Shown here in pieces: positions 6,599-14,420 of a DNA stretch of 35,593 nucleotides. Every line of letters starts with the position of its first letter. The first letter of the stretch is position 1. The translations under genes were made by a program, and so were the position numbers. This DNA is from Alistipes sp. ZOR0009 (GTDB lineage Bacteria; Bacteroidota; Bacteroidia; Bacteroidales; ZOR0009), in the NCBI RefSeq assembly GCF_000798815.1, contig NZ_JTLD01000007.1:1-35593 (forward strand), given 5' to 3'. The notes below the pieces were generated by a model that saw nothing but the letters and a program-made list of their open reading frames with translations, did no database searches and was not told the origin of the DNA.

Positions 6599-9115
6599 AT
6601 GAAGCTAAGCGAGTTAACATCCGGAGAATCGGGCATCATAACCAAAGTATCAGGAAGAGGAGCATTTCGTAAGCGCATTACCGAAATGGGGTTCATCAAA
6701 GGGAAGAAGGTTAACGTGGTAAAAAACGCACCGCTACAAGACCCCGTAGAATACAATATAATGGGCTATGAGGTATCACTACGCCGTAGCGAGGCGGCAC
6801 TCATCGATGTTATTACCCCCAATGAAGCTCGGCATACCATACTAAGCTCCTACAACGGAGTAATCACGGACGAAGTACTGAGCGAATCGGCCAAAAACGT
6901 AGGTAAAACCATTGAGGTAGCGCTGGTTGGCAACCCCAATGCAGGAAAAACTTCCATATTCAACTTTGCTTCTGGCTCGCACGAGCATGTGGGCAACTAC
7001 TCGGGCGTTACCGTCGATTCCAAACAAGCTCAGTTTAAGTATAAAGGTTATACCTTCAACATTACCGACCTTCCAGGAACTTACTCGCTATCAGCCTACA
7101 CCCCAGAAGAGGTTTACGTACGCACCTATATTGCCGAAAATAACCCTGACGTAATTGTCAACGTTGTTGATGCCTCCAACCTAGAGCGCAACCTCTACCT
7201 TACAACCCAACTCATAGACATGGATGTAAGCGTTATTGCTTGCCTAAATATGTACGATGAACTGGAACGCAGCGGCGATAGATTCGATCATCAATCCTTA
7301 GGAAAAATGATTGGAATCCCGTTCGTACCAACGGTTGGCTCTAAAGGTCGTGGGCTCGACAATCTTTTTGATACCATCATCAACCTCTATACCGGCAACG
7401 ACAAAACCTACCGTCATATCCACATAAACTATGGACATGATGTAGAGGGGGCAATATGTACCATACAGCAGCTACTTCGCGATCCTGAAGTAAGGCCCCT
7501 AATAGTAAAATACTCCTCTCGTTTCTTGGCAATTAAGCTTCTTGATAAAGATAAGGAGGTGCGAAAAATAGTTGAAACGCTACCCAATGGCGCTGAAATA
7601 ATAGCTATTGCAGACAAAGAAATAAAGAAGCTAGAGAAACACCTAAATGAGGATAGTGAAACTATCATTACCGATGCCAAATACGCCTTCGTTGCCGGAG
7701 CTCTAAAGGAAACGTACAAGCATAGCCACAGAGCTAAGCATAAAAAAACGGCATCGATAGATCACTATATGACCCACAAGTATTGGGGATTTCCTATTTT
7801 CCTTTTCTTCATTTGGCTTACATTTTACGTAACCTTTAGGCTAGGAGAATATCCCAAAGGGGTACTAGAAGATGGCATTGCTGCTTTAATGGATACACTA
7901 AATGGAGCAATGGCTGACGGCCCATTTAAAGATTTGCTAGTTAACGGAATTATTAATGGCGTTGGAAACGTAATTGTCTTTCTACCCAACATCCTTATTC
8001 TATTCTTCTTTATCTCGCTACTCGAGGATACGGGCTACATGGCACGAGCCGCCTTCATAATGGATAAGCTGATGCACAAAATTGGCTTACATGGAAAATC
8101 GTTTATTCCCCTAATTATGGGTTTTGGATGTAATGTGCCAGCGATCATGGCTACACGCACCATCGAAAGCCGCAGCAATAGGCTGCTTACCATGCTAATA
8201 TCACCGCTAATGTCGTGCAGCGCGCGTCTTCCTGTATACATCCTAGTTTTGGGAGCTTTTTTCCCTAGTAATGCAGGAACAATGCTGTTTTTGATCTACC
8301 TAATAGGCATAATTCTCGCCATTCTAATGGCACTCCTATTCAAAAAAACGATTTTCAGGCATAAGGATGTTCCTTTTGTTATGGAACTCCCCCCATATAG
8401 AATTCCAACCCTTAAAGCCACTTTACGTCACATGTGGTTTAAAGGTTCTCAATATCTAAAAAAGATGGGGGGGATTATCCTAGTTGCAGTAATATTTATA
8501 TGGGTACTATCATACTATCCTCGCGATGTGCGCTTCAGCAAAGATTACGAAGCAGAAAAGCAGTCCATTGCTTTAAGCTATGACACAAAAATCAAGGAAG
8601 CACGTAGTTCTGAAATTGCCACGACTATTAGTGCCGAACGTGATAGCCTACTTCAGCACGTCGATACACAAGTTCAATCTGAACGCCAAAAATACTCATA
8701 TTTAGGTCGTGCAGGGCTCTTCATTGAACCGATAATGAAACCATTGGGTTTCGATTGGAAAATGAGCATATCGCTCCTTTCTGCTCTGCCTGCAAAAGAA
8801 ATTGTAGTTAGCACAATGGGGGTTATCTATCAAGCCGATGGGAATACCGATGACAACACCTCCTCGTTAATCTACAAAATGCAAAACGAGAAATACGCAA
8901 GCGGCGCTAACAAAAATGAAAAAGTTTACTCTAAGCCCGTTGCCCTTTCATTCCTGATGTTTGTACTAATATACTTTCCCTGCGTTGCTGTTGTTGCTGC
9001 TCTGAAAAAGGAATCGGGAAGCTGGAAGTGGGCCTTATTTACCATTTTCTACACAACTGCCTTAGCGTGGATTGTCGCATTCATCGTATTTAACGTATCA
9101 AAAATGGTTATGTAA
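6599..9115 (+). CDS. feoB: Fused FeoA-FeoB ferrous iron transporter
   Basis: Takes up Fe2+ across the inner membrane. The 838-aa protein joins an N-terminal FeoA SH3-like domain (about residues 1-75) to a complete FeoB. The G domain has the P-loop GNPNAGKTS (111-119), switch region NYSGVTVD, DLPG (157-160) and NMYD (217-220, NKxD-type G4). A helical GDI-like region follows to about 380. The membrane part has the two Gate motifs (GYMARAAFIMDKLMHKIGLHGKSF and SLLSALPAKEIVVSTMGV). A charged roughly 70-residue loop, YEAEKQSIALSY onward, sits between helices and is common in Bacteroidetes FeoB. The A-B fusion is the usual form in this phylum. It is followed after 19 bp by the Cys-rich accessory protein. 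A palindrome upstream may be its operator. Confidence 0.96.
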   Translation: MKLSELTSGESGIITKVSGRGAFRKRITEMGFIKGKKVNVVKNAPLQDPVEYNIMGYEVSLRRSEAALIDVITPNEARHTILSSYNGVITDEVLSESAKNVGKTIEVALVGNPNAGKTSIFNFASGSHEHVGNYSGVTVDSKQAQFKYKGYTFNITDLPGTYSLSAYTPEEVYVRTYIAENNPDVIVNVVDASNLERNLYLTTQLIDMDVSVIACLNMYDELERSGDRFDHQSLGKMIGIPFVPTVGSKGRGLDNLFDTIINLYTGNDKTYRHIHINYGHDVEGAICTIQQLLRDPEVRPLIVKYSSRFLAIKLLDKDKEVRKIVETLPNGAEIIAIADKEIKKLEKHLNEDSETIITDAKYAFVAGALKETYKHSHRAKHKKTASIDHYMTHKYWGFPIFLFFIWLTFYVTFRLGEYPKGVLEDGIAALMDTLNGAMADGPFKDLLVNGIINGVGNVIVFLPNILILFFFISLLEDTGYMARAAFIMDKLMHKIGLHGKSFIPLIMGFGCNVPAIMATRTIESRSNRLLTMLISPLMSCSARLPVYILVLGAFFPSNAGTMLFLIYLIGIILAILMALLFKKTIFRHKDVPFVMELPPYRIPTLKATLRHMWFKGSQYLKKMGGIILVAVIFIWVLSYYPRDVRFSKDYEAEKQSIALSYDTKIKEARSSEIATTISAERDSLLQHVDTQVQSERQKYSYLGRAGLFIEPIMKPLGFDWKMSISLLSALPAKEIVVSTMGVIYQADGNTDDNTSSLIYKMQNEKYASGANKNEKVYSKPVALSFLMFVLIYFPCVAVVAALKKESGSWKWALFTIFYTTALAWIVAFIVFNVSKMVM

Positions 9116-9134
9116 ACCCACAAAAAAAGAAAAG

Positions 9135-9356
9135 ATGACAGAACAAGTTCAAACCATACTTACCTTTGTGGTCGTTGCAGGAGCAGCCGTTTATACCATC
9201 TATGCCCTACGTACCCTATTTATCCGCCAGAAAGATGACGGTTGCACAAGCCATGGATGCCCTAGCTGCGGCATTAAAAACGACATCAAAAAATCATACA
9301 ACAAGAAATTAGAGGCAAATAAGCTGAAATACAATAAAGGAAACCATTGCCACTAA
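9135..9356 (+). CDS. FeoB-associated Cys-rich membrane protein
   Basis: A 73-aa protein with one transmembrane helix (about residues 7-29) followed by a cysteine cluster, Cys37, Cys42 and Cys45 (GCTSHGCPSCG), and a lysine-rich tail ending in GNHCH. This is the layout of the FeoB_associated family (PF12669), small proteins encoded next to feoB and thought to help iron transfer or FeoB assembly. It starts at ATG 9135, 19 bp after feoAB. The frame opens upstream inside feoAB, but that part is a shadow. It is certainly co-transcribed with feoAB. Confidence 0.88.
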   Translation: MTEQVQTILTFVVVAGAAVYTIYALRTLFIRQKDDGCTSHGCPSCGIKNDIKKSYNKKLEANKLKYNKGNHCH

Positions 9357-9376
9357 GCTTCCACAAAATGTCCAAA

Positions 9377-9790
9377 ATGAATAGCCTTAAAAGCCGAGAT
9401 TTTTCGTCTGAATTTACATTCAGCGCATCGCGTAGCGGCGGCGCAGGAGGACAAAATGTAAATAAAGTAAATACCAAAGTTGAGCTTCGCTTCGATATTG
9501 CGGCCTCCAGCCTCCTTTCCGATGACGAAAAAACTCAGATTTTGGGTAAGCTGAGAACCAAACTTACCACCGAAGGAATCCTTATTGTTGTTTCTCAAGA
9601 AGAGCGAACACAACTTAAAAATAAGGAAATCTGTATCGAAAAATTTTACAACATGCTAGAAAAGGCACTGACAATACCTAAAAAGAGAAAACCGACCAAG
9701 CCAACTGCAGCATCCAAAGAAAAAAGGCTTGAAAGTAAGCGCCAGCAATCTGCATTAAAATCAACAAGAAGGAGTAAGGATTTCTTATAA
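9377..9790 (+). CDS. arfB: ArfB-type peptidyl-tRNA hydrolase (ribosome rescue)
   Basis: Releases stalled ribosomes by hydrolysing peptidyl-tRNA without needing a stop codon. The 137-aa product has the release-factor catalytic motif GGAGGQNVNKVNTKVEL with GGQ at 24-26. A basic C-terminal tail follows (about 108-137, rich in K and R, ending KSTRRSKDFL), which in the family enters the empty mRNA channel. Length and order fit ArfB (YaeJ), not a full RF1 or RF2. The start is ATG 9377, since MNSLKSRDFSSEF matches the usual N-terminus; ATG 9368, three codons earlier, is also possible. It lies close behind the feo genes and ends at a strong terminator. Confidence 0.92.
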   Translation: MNSLKSRDFSSEFTFSASRSGGAGGQNVNKVNTKVELRFDIAASSLLSDDEKTQILGKLRTKLTTEGILIVVSQEERTQLKNKEICIEKFYNMLEKALTIPKKRKPTKPTAASKEKRLESKRQQSALKSTRRSKDFL

Positions 9791-9817
9791 AAAAGTCGGA
9801 GTAACCTCCGACTTTTT
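9791..9817. terminator. Bidirectional terminator between arfB and the adk-like gene
   Basis: AAAAGTCGGAG (9791-9801), loop TAAC, CTCCGACTTTT (9806-9816). A-tract and T-tract flank the stem on both sides, so it can stop transcription from both convergent genes. Confidence 0.9.
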
Positions 9818-9836
9818 ATGTTTGAAAAGCTAACGT

Positions 9837-10400
9837 TTATATGCTATTTAAAATTCTGTTGGCTACCTCTTCAATCTCCCCGATTCCATTTATTCGAACA
9901 GTTAGATTTCGAACAATAAAGTAATCACCAACGGGCTTTGTTTCTTGATGGTATACCTCTATTCTTCTGTTCATTACATTTGGATCTTTATCGTCTATTC
10001 GATCAGAATTTTTTCCTCTATGCACTCCACGTTCAATAAGCGTTTCATGGGGTACATCAAGTAGTAGCACCCGTTTAATGCGGATACCATGCTTTTCCGT
10101 CAATCTACAAAGCGTATCAGCCTGAGGAATGGTGCGTGGATAACCATCCAAAATTAATCCCTTTTCTGACTTACACTTGATGAGCTCATTTTCGATCATC
10201 TCTTCAAGCAACTCATCTGGAACAAGTTGACCTTGGCGAATATACTCCTCGGCCTTTAAGCCCAACTCAGTATGATTCTTTCGCTCACTCCTCAAAACAT
10301 CGCCCGTCGATAGGTGTTTAAAGCCAATTCTTTTCGAAAGAATTTCACCCTGCGTCCCTTTCCCTGAAAATGGAGCTCCAAATAGAATTAAAATTTCCAT
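9837..10400 (-). CDS. Adenylate kinase family protein with altered P-loop
   Basis: Predicted nucleoside monophosphate kinase of 187 aa, the short form without a LID insertion. The NMP-binding segment HLSTGDVLRSE, DGYPRT (LILDGYPRT) and the LID-region arginines (NSDRIDD, NRRIEVYHQETKPVGDY) match adenylate kinase. The P-loop reads GAPFSGKGTQ (8-17), where Phe11 replaces the nearly invariant glycine of GAPGSGKGT. The Walker A spacing GxxxxGK is kept. Because the residue normally packs against phosphate, activity or substrate may differ from the housekeeping enzyme. It may be a paralogue of a main adk elsewhere, which the window cannot show. The AUG at 10400 starts directly at the first beta strand. 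Confidence 0.85.
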   Translation of the reverse strand: MEILILFGAPFSGKGTQGEILSKRIGFKHLSTGDVLRSERKNHTELGLKAEEYIRQGQLVPDELLEEMIENELIKCKSEKGLILDGYPRTIPQADTLCRLTEKHGIRIKRVLLLDVPHETLIERGVHRGKNSDRIDDKDPNVMNRRIEVYHQETKPVGDYFIVRNLTVRINGIGEIEEVANRILNSI

Positions 10401-10528
10401 AGCTACATATAGGTAATAGTTTACAATAGTTAACGAACACCCCTACAATTTAAGCTATTTCTTCGTATTTTTAAATAAAAACCGAATCATTTTTTTACTT
10501 AAAAAAAATATTTCCTACAATACTAATC

Positions 10529-11059
10529 CTATTTAGCAATCTCATCCTGAATAACTTTTACTACAGCAGCACTTATTGATCGGCTTTCATCCTGAGATTT
10601 CACATAACGTAGAAATTTTATTTTAGAATCCTTCCCAACCACAATCACAACACCTTTGTCATCAGAATCGGCCAAAGACCACGCCTGTTTTATCTTTTCG
10701 GAATCATCAAGTAAAACAATAGAGCCAGGAAATTGCTTTTCTTTCTGACGTGATTTCATTCTTATGGCCGAATTAGGAATCCAAGTCACCTTACAGTTGG
10801 CAACACCAATACCAGCATACTTATCAGCTGGAAATCCTTTAGCTTTTATGGCCGCAGATAGTGGATCGTTCACATCCTTTACGTCTGGATCGGTATAAAG
10901 AATAACTAAAACCTTGCTTCCAAAATAAGGAATGCTAGAAGGTTTATCACTCGAATTTAACACATTAACGTTAGAAATGCTTTTACCAACGCTTGCTTGC
11001 TGCGCATTGGCAACAAGAACTGATATCAGCAAAAAAAGCAAAAGTCCACATCTTTTCAT
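10529..11059 (-). CDS. YtfJ-like periplasmic thioredoxin-fold protein
   Basis: A 176-aa exported protein with a signal peptide (1-19, ending VANAQ). The body lines up by eye with E. coli YtfJ: LVILYTDPDVKDVNDPLSAA, then KAKGFPADKYAGIGVANCK, IPNSAIRMKSRQKEKQFPG, SIVLLDDSEKIKQAWSL and GVVIVVGKDSKIKFL. YtfJ has a thioredoxin fold but no CxxC pair, and this protein likewise has only one cysteine in its mature part. The function of the family is not established. It lies downstream of the TonB receptor gene in the same direction. A -7 match (TAATTTTG on the minus strand, 11080-11087) suggests its own promoter. Confidence 0.75.
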   Translation of the reverse strand: MKRCGLLLFLLISVLVANAQQASVGKSISNVNVLNSSDKPSSIPYFGSKVLVILYTDPDVKDVNDPLSAAIKAKGFPADKYAGIGVANCKVTWIPNSAIRMKSRQKEKQFPGSIVLLDDSEKIKQAWSLADSDDKGVVIVVGKDSKIKFLRYVKSQDESRSISAAVVKVIQDEIAK

Positions 11060-11079
11060 ACCTGCAACTTATTTTGAAA

Positions 11080-11087
11080 CAAAATTA
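11080..11087 (-). promoter_or_regulatory. Candidate -7 element of the YtfJ-like gene
   Basis: On the minus strand TAATTTTG matches TAnnTTTG, 21 bp before the ATG. A TTTG (11104-11107) lies 16 bp upstream, slightly closer than the usual spacing. Confidence 0.35.
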
Positions 11088-11121
11088 TAATAAAAGAAAG
11101 TTACAAACTAAACTTATAGAG

Positions 11122-11145
11122 GCAAAGCGCCTAAAGGCGCTTTGC
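11122..11145 (-). terminator. Strong hairpin just after the TonB receptor gene
   Basis: GCAAAGCGCC (11122-11131) pairs perfectly with GGCGCTTTGC (11136-11145) over a 4-nt loop. It lies 2 bp past the receptor stop codon. On the minus strand no real U-tract follows, so it may stabilise the 3' end rather than terminate alone. Confidence 0.6.
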
Positions 11146-11147
11146 TT

Positions 11148-13073
11148 TTAAAAAGTTATTGAGACACCAGCCTTAAACCATCGGCCTGGCTGAGCTATGT
11201 TTCCAATGTCGAAATAGGATTTATCAAATAAGTTTGAAGCCTCGGCAAAAACAGAAAACATTTTATAACCATACATAACCCTCGCATCAGCCGTAAAGAA
11301 AGGCTTATACTCAATCTCCTTATTGTTAATATCAGTATACGAGCCAGCTCTATCCTGATAGCTACCTCTAATACTTAACGATACTCCCTTAATAATAGCA
11401 AACGAAGTAGACATTGTCAGCTTGTAGCGCAAATAATCTAAGATATACATAGAAACATATCCTTTAATACTATCCATATTTTGTTTTTGGTAAGTATAGG
11501 CTACTGAAATATTTTGGATAAATAAATCATTAAACTTGTATCCCCCCCTAACTTCAATTCCAGTAGTATTAAGCGTAGCCAAATTTCTCATCGTTGTTTT
11601 CTCTTCAGAAATGGATTTCCCCTTATCAATAACATCATCGGCTAACCGTCTATAGATATCAACTTGCGCATTCATACTTCCCTTTTCGTATTTAGCTCCA
11701 AGCTCAAACGTTAACGCCTTCTCGGGCTTCAAATCTGGATTTCCATTATGAAATTTATTCTTATAAAATAAGTCGGTAAAAGTTGGTAAACGGTAAGATT
11801 GATTTGCTGCGATAAAAAATTTGACCCCAGTTTCTCCCAACAAGTAGCTTGCATCGCTTCCCCAATACCATGAACTTCCAAAATCGTTCGCATGGTTAAA
11901 CATCACCCCCGCTGATAAAAATAAGTTTTTATAGTTATAGGAATGCTCAAGAAAGGTGCTAAGATTAACTCTATCCAAACCATAAGTATAGGAAAGGTTA
12001 GAACCTGTTATTATTTGAGGTTTACTCAACTTATTTCCGAGAACATTCGATACAATACTTTCTTGGCGAACTTCCGTTCCTAGCAGCGTTTTACCCAAAA
12101 TAGAAAAAAATGTAACTTTTACATTTCCCCCATACACATCTGTACGGTGATAGTTCGGAGTAACATCTTTTGTTGGGGCATCATACCGATACAAGTCAAA
12201 CCGATCAAAATGACGACGCCAGTACCCTGTTGCTGTAACATTTAAAGCCCCAAAATCCTTACTCCACCTAGCGCTATTAATATACGCTTTAGTAGCCTCA
12301 TACTGATTTGGATATTTGGGCGAATAAAAACTATTTGCACCAAATCCCTTATCTTGAACTCCTGTGCTTAATTCAAAACTTCCTACTCGCTTATTGCTGT
12401 AGGTAAAATTGCCATAGAAATTATTCAACTCAAAATCTGTATTGTGAATGTAACCAGAAGACTGCTGCCGGCTTGCAGAAATAAAAATACCAACATCTCC
12501 TCGTTTTGCCGATGTTTCTCCTCCGATAGAAAAATAGCCAAAATCACCTGCAGAAAAACTTACTCTTGATGAGTTACTTGATGGAGATGTGGTAATAAAG
12601 TTGATAGCGCCACTAAATGCGTTTGGACCAAAGCTTCGAGCTCCTGGGCCTTGCAATATTTCAATTCTTTCGATAGAGGCAATATCTACAGGTAAATTCA
12701 AATTGTGATGTCCTGTTTGGGGATCTGTAACATTTACACCGTTCAAAAGAATTAAAACCTGATCAAAAGAACCACCTCGTACCGAGATGTCAGATTGTAC
12801 ACCAACAGGACCACGGGTTCTAATGTCCACCCCTGCCGCATAGTTCAAAACATCCGCAATACTTTGAATTGGAGCCGATTTTAACTCCGCCTTTGTAATG
12901 GTTGAAACTATACGAGTTTGCTTCGAAAAAGTATTTTTTCTTTGCATTGCCTTAACCACGACTTCGTCTAGCTGCTTTTCTGACACGATTGTAGAATCAA
13001 CCTGTCCCATCCCCTCAATTCCAAAAGACATCAACGCAACGAGTAGCATGATATCCCTAACTTTCATATTCAT
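11148..13073 (-). CDS. TonB-dependent outer-membrane receptor
   Basis: Active importer across the outer membrane, driven by TonB-ExbBD. The 641-aa protein has a signal peptide (1-24), a TonB box LDEVVVKA (35-42) and a plug domain (about 48-160). Plug motifs are DVLNYAAGVDIRTRG, SVRGGSFDQVLILLNGVNV, ERIEILQGPGARSFGPNAFSGAINFI. A 22-strand-type barrel follows and ends in the terminal phenylalanine VSITF. It lacks the carboxypeptidase-like N-terminal extension of SusC proteins and has no SusD neighbour, so it is more like BtuB or siderophore receptors. The substrate is unknown; no cobalamin riboswitch is visible upstream. Start is ATG 13073 or 13067. The YtfJ-like gene follows. Confidence 0.93.
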   Translation of the reverse strand: MNMKVRDIMLLVALMSFGIEGMGQVDSTIVSEKQLDEVVVKAMQRKNTFSKQTRIVSTITKAELKSAPIQSIADVLNYAAGVDIRTRGPVGVQSDISVRGGSFDQVLILLNGVNVTDPQTGHHNLNLPVDIASIERIEILQGPGARSFGPNAFSGAINFITTSPSSNSSRVSFSAGDFGYFSIGGETSAKRGDVGIFISASRQQSSGYIHNTDFELNNFYGNFTYSNKRVGSFELSTGVQDKGFGANSFYSPKYPNQYEATKAYINSARWSKDFGALNVTATGYWRRHFDRFDLYRYDAPTKDVTPNYHRTDVYGGNVKVTFFSILGKTLLGTEVRQESIVSNVLGNKLSKPQIITGSNLSYTYGLDRVNLSTFLEHSYNYKNLFLSAGVMFNHANDFGSSWYWGSDASYLLGETGVKFFIAANQSYRLPTFTDLFYKNKFHNGNPDLKPEKALTFELGAKYEKGSMNAQVDIYRRLADDVIDKGKSISEEKTTMRNLATLNTTGIEVRGGYKFNDLFIQNISVAYTYQKQNMDSIKGYVSMYILDYLRYKLTMSTSFAIIKGVSLSIRGSYQDRAGSYTDINNKEIEYKPFFTADARVMYGYKMFSVFAEASNLFDKSYFDIGNIAQPGRWFKAGVSITF

Positions 13074-13107
13074 AGATTACATTTTATATTTGCCAAGACA
13101 AAGCGCT

Positions 13108-13158
13108 CTATTTACTAAAATAGGCCTGTAAGCATTTAGCAAAAGGCTTACAAAGGTA
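13108..13158 (-). promoter_or_regulatory. Candidate promoter and leader of the TonB receptor gene
   Basis: On the minus strand TACCTTTG (13151-13158) matches TAnnTTTG and is itself inside a small inverted repeat GCTTAC/GTAAGC (13146-13161). Transcription would give a leader of about 70 nt with a weak hairpin CTATTT/AAATAG (13108-13123). No -33 TTTG is seen at the usual distance. Confidence 0.4.
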
Positions 13159-13237
13159 AGCAAACATATTAAGAGTGTTATAGCTTATTCATCAATGTTA
13201 AATTTGAGAAATTCATATACTAATAGGATGCATAAAT

Positions 13238-13263
13238 GTAACGTTTATAAAAAAGATCTCGTC
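13238..13263 (+). promoter_or_regulatory. ECF-type promoter candidate for the sigma operon
   Basis: GTAAC (13238-13242) and CGTC (13260-13263) are separated by 17 bp and lie 23 bp before the sigma factor ATG. This resembles the AAC / CGTC elements that many ECF sigma factors recognise. The usual TAnnTTTG is absent here. It suggests that the sigma factor drives its own operon. Confidence 0.45.
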
Positions 13264-13285
13264 TTTCTCTCAGAAAACAGGATAT

Positions 13286-13849
13286 ATGGATGCAGGGTCT
13301 AACTTCAAAAATATCCACCAAGAGCTAATTGATGGATGCCGACTTCTGAGACCTGAAAGCCAACTTGAAGTATATCGGATTTACTATAAATCGATGTATA
13401 ACACGGCTTTTCGAATGTTACGGCATAGCGCCGAAGCAGAAGATATTATGCAGGAGTCTTTTTTGAAAGCATTTACAAAAATAGATACTTATCAGAATGA
13501 GGTGAGCTTTGGAGCTTGGCTCAAAAGGATCGTTGTAAATACCTGTTTAGATAAAATGCGTCAGCATAAGATGGAGCTATCCGAAGCAGATAAGTTTCCG
13601 GACATCGAAGACGATTCACCCGAAATAGATTGCGATGAAAGCATCACCGTTGATTGCATCAAAAGATGTATTGAGATGCTTCCTGAAGGCTCAAGAGTTG
13701 TCGCCAACCTATACCTAATAGAAGGCTACGACCACGACGAGATTGCAGAAATTTTAGAGATCTCCAATTCGGCATCTCGAACCCAGCTTCATAGAGCAAA
13801 GCTAAAGCTTGCAGAGTTAATAAAAGAAAAACAGAAAATCGACATATAA
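13286..13849 (+). CDS. ECF-type RNA polymerase sigma factor
   Basis: A 187-aa group IV sigma factor that would direct RNA polymerase to a small stress or envelope regulon. Sigma region 2 spans about residues 28-95 (YYKSMYNTAFRMLRHSAEAEDIMQESFLKAF and SFGAWLKRIVVNTCLD). Region 4 spans about 125-182, with GYDHDEIAEILEISNSASRTQLHRAKLKL as the -35 recognition helix-turn-helix. Regions 1 and 3 are absent, as expected. The stop codon overlaps the ATG of the next gene (TAATG), so the two are translationally coupled. The upstream region has an ECF-like promoter. The chain sigma / one-TM protein / exported beta-solenoid suggests a sigma, its membrane anti-sigma and a surface effector. Confidence 0.95.
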   Translation: MDAGSNFKNIHQELIDGCRLLRPESQLEVYRIYYKSMYNTAFRMLRHSAEAEDIMQESFLKAFTKIDTYQNEVSFGAWLKRIVVNTCLDKMRQHKMELSEADKFPDIEDDSPEIDCDESITVDCIKRCIEMLPEGSRVVANLYLIEGYDHDEIAEILEISNSASRTQLHRAKLKLAELIKEKQKIDI

Positions 13850-14361
13850 TGGCTCGTTTAGAAGACTACATCAACAACCATAGAGATGAGTTTGATACAG
13901 AAACTCCATCCGAAGAGCACTTCAAAAAATTTGAGCAAAAGTTGAATTTTGTAAGCATCAACCACACGCCAACTAAAAGAAGGCTACCTTGGGGCAACAT
14001 TGCAGCAGTCTCCTTTTTAGTTGCGGCATCGTCTCTCCTCTTTATTAAGTTGTATCAACCAGAGGAAGAGTATAGTAAAAATATAAAGGTTATTAAAAGT
14101 ACCTACAATGAGGTACTAGATCAAAAGTACAAGCAAATAAACATTGCTGTTGATAGGCTACCAGAATCTGCAAAAAGGGATTTTGAGAAGAAAATAGAAG
14201 ATATCAAAAAGCAAACCATTATCATGGAGCAAAACTCTAGATATGGTGGCGACAACCCCAGAATCAGACAATCGCTTATTCTTCACTATAGAAAAACAGA
14301 TAAAATTCTAACAAGAATGGCGATTCAAGCCGAAAAAAATGAAGTTTTAACCAACAAATAA
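13849..14361 (+). CDS. Putative anti-sigma factor, single-pass membrane protein
   Basis: A 170-aa protein starting inside the stop codon of the sigma gene. Residues 1-45 are a hydrophilic cytoplasmic segment (LEDYINNHRDEFDTETPSEEHFKKFEQKL), a pattern often seen at the start of Bacteroidetes proteins paired with ECF sigma factors. A single transmembrane helix follows (about 49-68, WGNIAAVSFLVAASSLLFIKLY), then a charged, helical extracytoplasmic part rich in lysine and glutamate. No zinc-binding HxxxCxxC motif is present, so it is not a ZAS-type anti-sigma. The anti-sigma role is inferred from position and topology, not from a recognised domain. Confidence 0.65.
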   Translation: MARLEDYINNHRDEFDTETPSEEHFKKFEQKLNFVSINHTPTKRRLPWGNIAAVSFLVAASSLLFIKLYQPEEEYSKNIKVIKSTYNEVLDQKYKQINIAVDRLPESAKRDFEKKIEDIKKQTIIMEQNSRYGGDNPRIRQSLILHYRKTDKILTRMAIQAEKNEVLTNK

Positions 14362-14420
14362 AAGGAGAGCATTTCTAGGCTAGTCCACTAAAATCTTTCC
14401 TTAAATTTAAATTTTAAAGG

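Noticed and set aside
13074-13160. Cobalamin riboswitch before the TonB receptor
   Set aside because: The leader is only about 70 nt and lacks the conserved B12-box core.
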